Assembly: GCF_014843005.1 (NCBI RefSeq)
Contig: NZ_JACYXM010000004.1
Span: forward strand, 312,530-376,529
Length of the DNA: 64,000 nucleotides
Direction: 5' to 3'
Source: Rhodanobacter sp. DHG33
GTDB taxonomy: Bacteria > Pseudomonadota > Gammaproteobacteria > Xanthomonadales > Rhodanobacteraceae
Part shown: positions 48,955 to 56,687 of the stretch, piece after piece
Layout: each line of letters starts with the position of its first letter
Numbering within the stretch: the stretch's first letter is position 1
Translations under genes and position numbers: made by a program
The notes under the pieces: model-generated
What the model was told of the DNA's origin: nothing
Seen by the model: the letters and a program-made list of their open reading frames with translations, nothing else
Database searches by the model: none

Positions 48955-49090
48955 AAAAAAGCCGCCTCGATGTTGCTGGCGGCTTTCGGGATGGGGTTTC
49001 AGTGTTTCGTCAGGACGATCGCACCCATGCCTCCGCCAGCGGCTTCGGATAGCCATAAAACCAAAAGTACTGGCGGGCGGTGTGGGTCAT
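48955..49090 (-). promoter_or_regulatory. Transcription attenuator of aroG (four-segment leader)
   Basis: Segment 1 CCGCCAG (in 49076-49070) pairs with segment 2 CTGGCGG (within 49040-49033) over 7 bp. Segment 2 GCTGGCGG pairs with segment 3 CCGCCAGC (48982-48975) over 8 bp. Segment 3 pairs with segment 4 as the terminator AAAGCCGCC/GGCGGCTTT (48986-48978 with 48966-48958), followed by Ts. The aromatic codon run lies between segments 1 and 2. Stalling there would free segment 2 to form the antiterminator. Only 35 nt separate the T run from the aroG ATG. Confidence 0.85.
49010..49090 (-). CDS. aroG leader peptide (26 aa, aromatic-rich)
   Basis: A 26-codon ORF from ATG 49090 to TGA 49010. Residues 7-14 read QYFWFYGY, six of seven consecutive residues (8-14) being aromatic, and a further Trp is at 22. 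It is preceded by GATGGAACCC, a modest ribosome binding site. An in-frame ATG four codons... no closer than 49099 (MEP) is an alternative. Its role is to sense charged tRNA for Tyr, Phe and Trp by ribosome stalling, and no function is expected for the peptide itself. Confidence 0.82.
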   Translation of the reverse strand: MTHTARQYFWFYGYPKPLAEAWVRSS

Positions 49091-49136
49091 GGGTTCCATC
49101 AATAACACCAAGTCCAGCCCACTGCAAATAACCGGT

Positions 49137-50330
49137 TCAAATAACCTGCAGCCGGTCGGCAGCATTGGCGGGCGCCGTGACCACGCGGTTGCGGCCACCG
49201 TGCTTGGCTACGTACAGCGCCTTGTCCGCGCGGCGCAGCGTGGACGACATGTCCCGCTCGTACGATTCAACCTCGGCCACGCCCACCGAGATGGTCAGAG
49301 GCAGGCTGCGGCCATCGATGACTACCGGCCCATCCATCACTGCTTCGCGAATCCATTCCGCCAGGGCTTCGCCGTCGCGGCGCCCAGCTGCCGGGACCAG
49401 CACGATGAATTCCTCGCCGCCCAGCCTTCCGATCATGCTCTCGGGAGGCAAGGCGGCACCCACACGCTGCATCAACGCCTTCAGCGCCTCGTCACCGCAG
49501 TCATGCCCGAAGCGGTCGTTCACGCTCTTGAAATGGTCGACATCCAGCAACAGCAGACAGAACGGCACGCGTGCCACCTCGCTGGCGACCAGCATGCCGG
49601 CGAAGCGCTCTTCCAGCGCCAACCGGTTCGGCACGCCGGTCAACGGATCCGTGCGTGCCATTACGTACAACTCGCGTTGCAGCAACTCGTTGTAGAGCAG
49701 CACGAAACCCAGGCCGTAGAACAGCGGCTGCATGATCGACATGAGCATCCAGAACACGTTGATCGGGCTGGGCGCGTATACGTCCAGCAGCTGCCTGCCC
49801 GTCAGCCACAGCATGCCGTTGCGCCACACCAGCAGTAGCAGCGACAACACGAAAATCCACAGCAGCACGTAGCGCGCCCGCGAGCCATGGTCGCGGCGAT
49901 CGCCAAGCAACGCCTCGATGTTCAGCAGGAGGTTGCATGCGATGGCCACCGAGCCCCACAACACGCGGCTCTGGTAGTCCGGGTCCACTACGGCAAACCA
50001 GGCCACACCACCCCAGCCGACCACGCCCACCGCGATCACGCTGCGCCAGCGCAGCGGCACGCCCAGCAGCATGCGCAGTGCGATCACGCTCATCGCCTGC
50101 GCCAGCAGGTTGAGCGCGTTGCCCCCCAGGGTGATGGCGGCCGGCGGCAGATGCTGCCCGAACGCCAGCGAGGCATAGCCCAATGCCTCCACGGCCAGGG
50201 CCGAAGCCCGCAGGTACAGGCTGCGCACCATCCGGCTCTTGTCCGAACGCACGCCCAGCCACAGCATCAGGGCCACGGTCATGGCCTGCAGCGCGCCGAG
50301 CAACGACAAGCTCTGAACCTGGATAGGCAT
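49137..50330 (-). CDS. Membrane-bound diguanylate cyclase (GGDEF)
   Basis: This 397-aa protein has a membrane domain of about six or seven helices (residues 5-220), and a C-terminal GGDEF domain with RTDPLTGVPNRLALEERF, DVDHFKSVNDRFGHDCGDEAL and the active GRLGGEEF motif. It makes c-di-GMP from GTP. The RxxD inhibitory site five residues before GGEEF is absent (PPES instead), so product inhibition at that site is unlikely. It ends 46 nt before the aroG leader ORF; read-through into that leader is conceivable. Confidence 0.92.
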   Translation of the reverse strand: MPIQVQSLSLLGALQAMTVALMLWLGVRSDKSRMVRSLYLRASALAVEALGYASLAFGQHLPPAAITLGGNALNLLAQAMSVIALRMLLGVPLRWRSVIAVGVVGWGGVAWFAVVDPDYQSRVLWGSVAIACNLLLNIEALLGDRRDHGSRARYVLLWIFVLSLLLLVWRNGMLWLTGRQLLDVYAPSPINVFWMLMSIMQPLFYGLGFVLLYNELLQRELYVMARTDPLTGVPNRLALEERFAGMLVASEVARVPFCLLLLDVDHFKSVNDRFGHDCGDEALKALMQRVGAALPPESMIGRLGGEEFIVLVPAAGRRDGEALAEWIREAVMDGPVVIDGRSLPLTISVGVAEVESYERDMSSTLRRADKALYVAKHGGRNRVVTAPANAADRLQVI

Positions 50331-50511
50331 CCGCCCCCCCTTGGGCAATGACCGGCGGACGTATCTTGGTGTATCCGCGGGTTTCCGGCACGTATCCCGT
50401 TCCGGTTTTTGCCCCAGCGAGTCCCACCCTGCACAAGCGCCCAGGCAGGGGCATCCGTTGACAGCCCGAACCGTTCAGCTACTTTCCGGCAAGCCCTCCA
50501 CGGAAGCCGGC

Positions 50512-52380
50512 ATGGCCACGCTCATACCTTCCCGCAACAGCTGCCTGCCGCGCATGACCGGCGGCGAGAAACGCGTGTCCGAGCGGCTGGAGCAGAAGCT
50601 CGAGGACGACTACCTGCTCTGGTACGACGTGCCCGTCGGCCTGAAACAGCGCCAGCCCGACTTCGTGGTGTTCCACCCGCGCCGCGGCCTGCTGGTGCTG
50701 GAAGTGAAGGACTGGAAGGCCGACACCATCCGTCACGCCGACAAGACCCAGTTCACCCTGGTCACCGAGCGCGGGCTGGCGAAGGAAACCAACCCGCTGC
50801 TGCAGGCGCGCGCCTATGCGCTGGAGATCGGCGTGGTGCTGGAGAACGATCCCGCCCTGCGCAACCCGGAAGGCCACCGCTACGCCGGCAAGCTCGCCAT
50901 GCCCTGGGGTTACGGCGTGGTGCTGGCCAACATCACGCGCAACCAGTTCCAGGAAGGCAGCCTCGATGCGGTGATTCCCGCGCACCTCGCGATTTGCCGC
51001 GACGAGCTGTACGAGACGGTGGACTCCGAAGCCTTCCAGGAGCGGCTGTGGGCGATGTTCCCGCAGGTGTTCCCGGTGGCGCTCACCCTGCCGCAGATCG
51101 ACCGCGTGCGCTGGCACCTGTTCCCCGAGATCCGGGTGGAGCCGGGCAGCGGCCAGTTCGGCCTGTTCGCCGCCACGGGCAAGGACGTGCGCGCGCTGGA
51201 GATCCCCGAACTGGTGAAGGTGATGGACGCGCAGCAGGAGCAGCTCGCGCGCTCGCTGGGCGACGAGCACCGCATCATCCACGGCGTGGCCGGCTCCGGC
51301 AAAACCATGATCCTCGGCTTCCGCGCGATGCAGCTGGCGCGCTCGATGAGCCGGCCCATCCTGGTGCTCTGCTACAACAAGGCGCTGGCGGCGCGGCTGG
51401 AGGAACTCATCGGCGAACGCGGGCTCAGCGACAAGGTGCAGGTCTACAACTTCCACCGCTGGTGCCGGCGCATGCTCACCAGTTATCACGTGGAACTGCC
51501 GCCCAAGGGCGAGCGCTTCTTCGAGAAGATGGTGGAGCGCGTGATCGAGGGCGTCGACAAGGGCCAGATCCCGCGCTTCCAGTACGGCGCCGTGCTGGTG
51601 GACGAAGGCCACGACTTCGAGCCGGACTGGTACAAGCTGATCGTGCAGATGATCGACCCGGCCACCAATTCGCTGCTGGTGCTGTACGACGACGCGCAGA
51701 ACATCTACGGCAACCCCGACCGCCGCCGCATCAGCTGGAAAAGCCTGGGCGTGCAGGCGCAGGGCCGCACCACCATCCTCAAGCTCAACTACCGCAATAC
51801 GCTGGAGATTCTCGCGGTGGCACGCAACTTCGCCAACGAGCTGCTCGCCGCACGCAGCGACGATGACGACGGCGTGCCGCTGATCGCTCCGGAAAGCGCC
51901 GGCCGCCGCGGCCCGCTGCCCGAACTGATCCGCACCGATACCGCCGCCGCCCAGCTCGACGCGCTGATCGCCCAGCTGCGCGAGGAACGCGCGCACGGCC
52001 GCCCCTGGGGCGACATGGCGGTGATCTACCGCAACAACTGGGAAGGCGAGAAGCTGCACGAGGCGCTCACGCGCATCGACATCCCCTCCAGCCTCGCCGA
52101 CGAGCGCGGCAAGCAGGCGCTGTTCGTGGTGAAGGACAGCGTGAAGCTGCTCACCATGCACTCCTGCAAGGGCCTGGAATTCCCCTTCGTGATCGTGCCC
52201 GGCCTCGGCTCGCTGCCCCACGAAGGCCAGCGCGAAGTGGACGAGGCGCGCCTGCTCTACGTGGCGATGACCCGCGCCACCGAACGGCTGGTGCTGATCC
52301 ACCACCTCGATTCGGTATTTTCCAAGCGCATCCGCGACTCGATCAACGAGGTGCAGGGGCAGTTGGCGCTGCACGGCTGA
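50512..52380 (+). CDS. NERD-domain SF1 (UvrD-like) helicase
   Basis: This 622-aa protein joins a NERD nuclease-related domain (residues about 15-130: GGEKRVSERLEQKL, PDFVVFHPRRGLLVLEVKDWK) to an SF1 helicase. The helicase motifs are HGVAGSGKTMILGFRA (Walker A), LVDEGHDFEPDW (motif II), LYDDAQNIYG (III), LNYRNT (IV), TMHSCKGLEFPFVIVPG (V) and LYVAMTRATERLVLIH (VI). NERD-helicases are scattered among bacteria and plasmids and are suspected in DNA repair or phage defence; none is defined well enough to assign here. ATG 50512 follows a gene-free gap of 180 bp. Confidence 0.9.
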   Translation: MATLIPSRNSCLPRMTGGEKRVSERLEQKLEDDYLLWYDVPVGLKQRQPDFVVFHPRRGLLVLEVKDWKADTIRHADKTQFTLVTERGLAKETNPLLQARAYALEIGVVLENDPALRNPEGHRYAGKLAMPWGYGVVLANITRNQFQEGSLDAVIPAHLAICRDELYETVDSEAFQERLWAMFPQVFPVALTLPQIDRVRWHLFPEIRVEPGSGQFGLFAATGKDVRALEIPELVKVMDAQQEQLARSLGDEHRIIHGVAGSGKTMILGFRAMQLARSMSRPILVLCYNKALAARLEELIGERGLSDKVQVYNFHRWCRRMLTSYHVELPPKGERFFEKMVERVIEGVDKGQIPRFQYGAVLVDEGHDFEPDWYKLIVQMIDPATNSLLVLYDDAQNIYGNPDRRRISWKSLGVQAQGRTTILKLNYRNTLEILAVARNFANELLAARSDDDDGVPLIAPESAGRRGPLPELIRTDTAAAQLDALIAQLREERAHGRPWGDMAVIYRNNWEGEKLHEALTRIDIPSSLADERGKQALFVVKDSVKLLTMHSCKGLEFPFVIVPGLGSLPHEGQREVDEARLLYVAMTRATERLVLIHHLDSVFSKRIRDSINEVQGQLALHG

Positions 52381-52465
52381 CGTCATCCATCCGTCTCGTC
52401 GGATTCACCCGGTCCGGCGCAGGCTTCCACCGAGGTAGTACGTCCACGACACAGGAGGAGTTCCG

Positions 52466-53125
52466 ATGAAACGCATCGCATGGCTCGCCACACTCCCGTT
52501 GCTCGCCCTGCCCGCGCTCGCGCTCGCACAAGGCGCCGCTGGCTACACCACCGGCAACGCGCACCTTCGTGCCGGACCGGACTTCAGCTACCCGCTCATA
52601 GACACGCTTCCTGCCGGTGCGCCGCTGAGCGTGCAGGGCTGCACCAGCGGCTGGGAGTGGTGCGACGTGATCTACCAGGACGAGCGCGGGTGGATCGCCG
52701 GCAACTTCATCCAGTACGACTACAACAACCAGTACGTGCTGGTACCCCAGTACGGTGCGCAGATCGGCATCCCCATCGTCACCTTCGTGATCAGCAGCTA
52801 CTGGGACAGCTACTACCGCAACCGTCCGTTCTACCGCCAGCGCGCCAGCTGGTACGCGCGCCCCATGCCGAGGCGGCCGCCACCGCCGCCGATGCCCCGC
52901 CCGATGCCACCGCCAGGCGGCAGCCGGCCGCAGCCACCGGCGCGCCCGCTGCCGGGCCACAATCCTCGTCCCATGCCGCAACGCCCGCCGATGGGGCCGC
53001 CTGCAGGAGCACGTCCGGTCGCGCCGCAGCGCCCGCCCGTCGCTCCTCGCCCCGGCGCCGGCAAGCCCGCACCGGCACACGGCAAACCTGCCCCCAAGGA
53101 CAACGGCGACCATCAGGATCACTAG
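52466..53125 (+). CDS. Exported SH3-domain protein with proline-rich tail
   Basis: This 219-aa protein has a signal peptide (WLATLPLLALPALALAQ), then a bacterial SH3 domain (AHLRAGPDFSYPLIDTLPAGAPLSVQGC, WCDVIYQDERGWIAGNFI). A hydrophobic segment with YVLVPQYGAQIGIPIVTFVI follows, then a 100-residue tail very rich in Pro, Arg and Met (MPRRPPPPPMP, PMPPPGG). Probably a periplasmic or envelope protein. GGAGGAG lies 8 nt before the ATG. Confidence 0.85.
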   Translation: MKRIAWLATLPLLALPALALAQGAAGYTTGNAHLRAGPDFSYPLIDTLPAGAPLSVQGCTSGWEWCDVIYQDERGWIAGNFIQYDYNNQYVLVPQYGAQIGIPIVTFVISSYWDSYYRNRPFYRQRASWYARPMPRRPPPPPMPRPMPPPGGSRPQPPARPLPGHNPRPMPQRPPMGPPAGARPVAPQRPPVAPRPGAGKPAPAHGKPAPKDNGDHQDH

Positions 53126-53139
53126 AGTCTCTGAACACG

Positions 53140-53172
53140 GCGTCTCTCGGCCGCAGCCGGGCCGAGAGACGC
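53140..53172. repeat. 13-bp perfect inverted repeat
   Basis: GCGTCTCTCGGCC (53140-53152), loop GCAGCCG, GGCCGAGAGACGC (53160-53172). Lies between the SH3 gene and the FKBP gene. No U-tract follows on either strand. It may be a terminator without a U-run or a protein site. TAGACT at 53175-53180, just after it, could be a -10 for the FKBP gene. Confidence 0.6.
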
Positions 53173-53210
53173 GCTAGACTGCGCGCGCTTCGTTCCCGGA
53201 ATCCCATTGC

Positions 53211-53639
53211 ATGTGCCGCCTTTCCATCGCATTCGCCACCGTCCTGCTGGGTGCCCTGGTCGCCACGCCACTGGCTTGGGCCGCGGACAAAATCGTCCAG
53301 CTGCAGAAGACCGACATCGTGGTCGGCCACGGCAGCGTGGCGAACGATGGCGACGTGGTCGAGGTGAATTACACCGGCTGGCTGTACGACGCGGACGCCA
53401 AGGACCATCACGGCACGGAGTTCGACAGCTCGGAGCAAAACGGCGAACCGATCAGCTTCACGCTGGGCGCGGGCGAGGTGATTGCCGGCTGGGACCAGGG
53501 CATCCGCGGCATGCACGTGGGCGGCAAGCGCACCCTGGTCATTCCCGCCCGGCTGGCCTACGGCAGCCGCGGCGCCGGTGACGCGGTGCCGCCGGATGCC
53601 ACGCTGGTATTTGACGTGGAGCTGGTGGGCGTGCGCTGA
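53211..53639 (+). CDS. Exported FKBP-type peptidyl-prolyl isomerase
   Basis: This 142-aa protein has a signal peptide ending LAWAA and a single FKBP domain: DVVEVNYTGWLYDADAKDHHGTEFDSS, GEVIAGWDQGIRGMHVGGKRTLVIPARLAYG, ATLVFDVELVGV. The conserved Tyr, Asp, Trp and Tyr of the active site are present. It folds proteins in the periplasm. It is convergent with the GGDEF gene that ends the borosin-like operon. Confidence 0.93.
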   Translation: MCRLSIAFATVLLGALVATPLAWAADKIVQLQKTDIVVGHGSVANDGDVVEVNYTGWLYDADAKDHHGTEFDSSEQNGEPISFTLGAGEVIAGWDQGIRGMHVGGKRTLVIPARLAYGSRGAGDAVPPDATLVFDVELVGVR

Positions 53640-53649
53640 GCCGGGAAGC

Positions 53650-55428
53650 TCACGCTTCCACAAGGCCTTCCGCGCCGACCATCACGCGATTGCGGCCACC
53701 GCGCTTGGCGCGGTACAGCGAAGCATCGGCTTCCGTGCACAGGCGGTGCAGGTCGTGACCGGTGCTCTCGGTGAAGGCCAGACCGATGCTGGCGGACACC
53801 GTCACGACCATGCCGCCGTTGTCCACCACGGCGGCCTCGATGGCTCCGCGGATGCGCTCGGCAACGGCCATGGCCTGTCCGCGCGAACCGTCGACAAACA
53901 GGATGCCGAATTCCTCGCCGCCGAGACGGCCGAACAGATCGGTCGGGCGCAGGTACTGCCGGCAGGCGGCGACGGCACGACACAGCACTTCGTCGCCGAT
54001 GCCGTGCCCGTGGGTGTCGTTGATGCGCTTGAAGTGATCCAGGTCGATGAAGGCCAGGCAGGCATCACCCCGCCGCTTCTCCAGCTGGCGCAAGATGCGC
54101 TCGGCTTCGCCCATGAAATGCTGGCGGTTGTAGATGGCGGTCAGGCCATCGAGGTGGGACAACCGCTTGAAGCGCAGTTGCGAGCGCTTGAGCCGGAACA
54201 TCCACAGCGTGCCGAAACCCAGCGCGGTGAGCAGCAGCGCGAGGTACAGCCGGTTGGCCTCGACCGTCTTGGCATCCAGCTTCTGCCGCACCAGCAGTTC
54301 GGCGTTCTGCTGACTCAGCCTCTCCGTCTCCAGCTTCTGCGCCAGCACGTGCTGCTGCACCGTCTCATAGGCCAGCGCACGCGCATGGACGTCGTCCAGA
54401 TAGGCCTTGTCCAGCGCGGCGAATTTCTCGTGATAGTCGAGCGCGGCGGCAATATCACCCCGCTTTTTCTCGATGCGGTAGAGCACCTCGTAGGTGTCTT
54501 TGAGCCACGCATCGATATCACCCGACTGGCCTTCGGCTACCACGGCCAAGGCGGCTTTCCGGGCGGCGTCATCGTCGCCCAGTGCCGCCAATGCCTGTGC
54601 TCTGTTCACCAAGGCCGACAACTTGTTGGGAACATAACCATTGATATCAAGGCTTGGCTCAGCCTGATCGAGCAACGCAAGCGCCTTGTTCGGCTGCCCT
54701 CCGCGCACATACAGATCAGCAAGTGTGATCATGAGGTTGGTGTTGTACACCGGCTCCTTCGTCGCCGGACAGGCATCGAAAGCCTGTTGCAACTCCGGAC
54801 TGTCAGGTTTGAGCCGGTGCCCGTTGAAGAGTGCCTCAACCAAATAAGAAGCCGGATAGCACGGGCTATCTCCGGCAGGGACAGCCCTCATTGCCATTCG
54901 CGCGTAGCCCAACGCCAGATCGGTCTGTCCGGCTAGACCGAGTGTCGCCGACAAGTTCAACAACAGTGAAAAGCGAACCTTTGCGTCTGTAATCTGAGGC
55001 AAGCGCGCCGCAAGGTGATTGGCCAACTCAAATGCTTCCGTGTAGCGCCGGGTAAGCCCTAATTGGCTCAACAGCAACGCAGATGCGCGCCCCGCCAGCA
55101 ACGGGTCGCCGGAATGCTGAATGATGCCCTGAAACAGGACTTCCGACTTGGGGTAATCGCCCTCGTACATGGCTTCCCATGCATTCAAGAGCTGCAGGTG
55201 CCATTGCTGCTCCGATGTCAGCCCGGAAGCTTGTTGGTTGATCTGCGCCAACAGACCAAGGGATCGCGAATGATCCGTCAGCTGCAAGTCCTCGATCTGC
55301 TTGAGGAGAGCATTCGAGTCGGCGATGCGCGTGGCGGCATAGCCGACCTGCCAGCACAGACAACTGGCCAGACCTATGCCCGCCGCCCAGCGCCGCAGGC
55401 TATTCGACCACCGGGACATGTCATGCAT
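53650..55428 (-). CDS. TPR-GGDEF diguanylate cyclase, inner copy beside the borosin-like genes
   Basis: This protein of about 592 aa has a signal or anchor segment (WAAGIGLASCLCWQVGYAA), roughly 350 residues of TPR-like helical repeats, one TM helix (LYLALLLTALGFGTLWMF) and a cytoplasmic GGDEF domain. The GGDEF domain has an RPTD inhibitory site and GRLGGEEF. It should sense something in the periplasm and make c-di-GMP. Its start is 10 nt after the stop of the putative precursor peptide, so the two are tightly coupled. It is closely related over its full length to the cyclase at 56688-58457. ATG 55419 is an alternative start. Confidence 0.9.
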   Translation of the reverse strand: MHDMSRWSNSLRRWAAGIGLASCLCWQVGYAATRIADSNALLKQIEDLQLTDHSRSLGLLAQINQQASGLTSEQQWHLQLLNAWEAMYEGDYPKSEVLFQGIIQHSGDPLLAGRASALLLSQLGLTRRYTEAFELANHLAARLPQITDAKVRFSLLLNLSATLGLAGQTDLALGYARMAMRAVPAGDSPCYPASYLVEALFNGHRLKPDSPELQQAFDACPATKEPVYNTNLMITLADLYVRGGQPNKALALLDQAEPSLDINGYVPNKLSALVNRAQALAALGDDDAARKAALAVVAEGQSGDIDAWLKDTYEVLYRIEKKRGDIAAALDYHEKFAALDKAYLDDVHARALAYETVQQHVLAQKLETERLSQQNAELLVRQKLDAKTVEANRLYLALLLTALGFGTLWMFRLKRSQLRFKRLSHLDGLTAIYNRQHFMGEAERILRQLEKRRGDACLAFIDLDHFKRINDTHGHGIGDEVLCRAVAACRQYLRPTDLFGRLGGEEFGILFVDGSRGQAMAVAERIRGAIEAAVVDNGGMVVTVSASIGLAFTESTGHDLHRLCTEADASLYRAKRGGRNRVMVGAEGLVEA

Positions 55429-55438
55429 CCGTCGATTG

Positions 55439-55738
55439 TCAGTGCGACGAATCCTGATTTGAGGACGAAGGCGGTGCGCGGTCTGGTTGCTGCGGTGTAT
55501 CGCTTTCGCCGTCCTCTTCGTCATCTCCGTGACCTGGCGCATGCGTCTGAGGTGCTTGCGGCACCTGTTGAATTCCCAGCTCCACGCGCAACGGCGAGCT
55601 GTCTCCCGCCGCCACCGCCGCCGTAAGCTCGGCGCTTGCCTGCACCTGCTCTAGCACACTCTTCAACTCATCGGTTCGCGCATAGCGCAGCGACGCATCG
55701 CTGCCGATGGCTTCCAGCAACTCGATCGTATCGGTCAT
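55439..55738 (-). CDS. Candidate split-borosin precursor peptide
   Basis: This 99-aa protein has a good binding site (AGGGGAAC) and begins 49 nt after the methyltransferase stop. Residues 4-48 form a helical domain (LLEAIGSDASLRYA, then LTAAVAAGDSSPL). The order fits the borosin-binding domain of known precursors: an LG-x-DA-x-L motif, a helix, then a hydrophobic-x-GD motif. Residues 50-99, the possible core and follower, read RVELGIQQVPQAP and then become acidic and Pro/Ser-rich (GHGDDEEDGESDTPQQ). The similarity is by eye and from recall of the family. If correct, backbone amides C-terminal to about residue 49 would be N-methylated by the neighbouring enzyme. Confidence 0.62.
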   Translation of the reverse strand: MTDTIELLEAIGSDASLRYARTDELKSVLEQVQASAELTAAVAAGDSSPLRVELGIQQVPQAPQTHAPGHGDDEEDGESDTPQQPDRAPPSSSNQDSSH

Positions 55739-55787
55739 ATTGTTCCCCTGCCCCTGTCTAAACGGCACAGACGTGCCGCCCCCCGCT

Positions 55788-56606
55788 TCAGGTCGCCATA
55801 TCCAGCGCCTTCAGCCGCTCCAGCATGGCACGGTTCGGTTGCAAGGTCACGGCGGGCGGCAGCACCACCGTTTCCTCGGCGGTCAGCGGCACGTCGGCCA
55901 GTTCGCGCAAGGTTATGCGCTGAATGCGCGGCTGCTCGATGGGCAGCGTGGCGCCGCGGTAGACGATGACCTCGTGATCCGACGGATAGTCCTGCTCCAG
56001 CCGCTCCACCAGCAGGGCGCGGTAGGCCGGTCCGGTGTCGAAGCGACCCACGGAGCGGTTGCCGATCACGCCCACCTGCCACAGCACGAGATAGCCGGCA
56101 GGGTCGATGCGGCGCTCGCAGTACAGCAGCTGGCTGGCCTCGAAATGCTGGCAACCGCATTGGCCCGGGTCGAAGCCAAGGTCGGCGTAGAGGCAATCCT
56201 CGGCGGAAATGCCCGGTTCCATGTGCGCGTCGAAACCCTCGGCGCGGGCCTGCTCGATCACCTTGTGCGGCGACCAGGCGAAGATGCCGGGATGGCCGTA
56301 GAACACGCCGCAGACCCGCTTGCCGGCGCGCAGTTCGTCCATCATCAACGCCACCCACTCGCGGTAGGTTTTCATGCGCGGCTTGCCCTCGGCGTAGTAG
56401 GGCTGCAGGCTGCGCACGTCCGGGTGCATGCGCTTCAGCCACTCTTCCGCAATGGCATCGGACAGCGCCGCGAACACCACGTCTGCCTGCACGATATGGC
56501 TGCGTGCCAGCGGGGTGAGATGGGAGCCCAGCGTCATGCCCAGGCCCACGCAGGCCAGGCGGCCGCGGCCGGGAACGTTCAAGGTGGAGAGGATGGGAGT
56601 CGTCAT
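55788..56606 (-). CDS. Borosin-type peptide alpha-N-methyltransferase (TP-methylase fold)
   Basis: This 272-aa SAM-dependent enzyme has the tetrapyrrole-methylase fold but matches the borosin branch (fungal OphMA, bacterial split enzymes): LACVGLGM for SAM, Arg77 and Tyr81 in GKPRMKTY, Tyr103 in GVFYGHPGIF, PGISAEDCLYADLGFDP and LVLWQVGV. In OphMA the matching Arg and Tyr residues are catalytic. It ends shortly after the methylase domain, without the fused clasp and core found in fungal enzymes, so the substrate must be a separate peptide; the next gene is that candidate. No cobalamin or sirohaem genes are near. TAAGAT lies 6 nt before the ATG and there is no clear Shine-Dalgarno, suggesting a leaderless message. 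Confidence 0.85.
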   Translation of the reverse strand: MTTPILSTLNVPGRGRLACVGLGMTLGSHLTPLARSHIVQADVVFAALSDAIAEEWLKRMHPDVRSLQPYYAEGKPRMKTYREWVALMMDELRAGKRVCGVFYGHPGIFAWSPHKVIEQARAEGFDAHMEPGISAEDCLYADLGFDPGQCGCQHFEASQLLYCERRIDPAGYLVLWQVGVIGNRSVGRFDTGPAYRALLVERLEQDYPSDHEVIVYRGATLPIEQPRIQRITLRELADVPLTAEETVVLPPAVTLQPNRAMLERLKALDMAT

Positions 56607-56687
56607 CCGGCGATCTTAGCGAACTTCCCGCTCCTGCTTGCGGAGGAAATATCGAGGGTGGCGCAGCCTTCCGGCGCACCGCGCGGG

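Noticed and set aside
55788-56606. Reading the TP-methylase as a cobalamin or sirohaem precursor methyltransferase
   Set aside because: The motifs follow the borosin branch and there are no tetrapyrrole genes nearby, while a small precursor-like gene follows directly.
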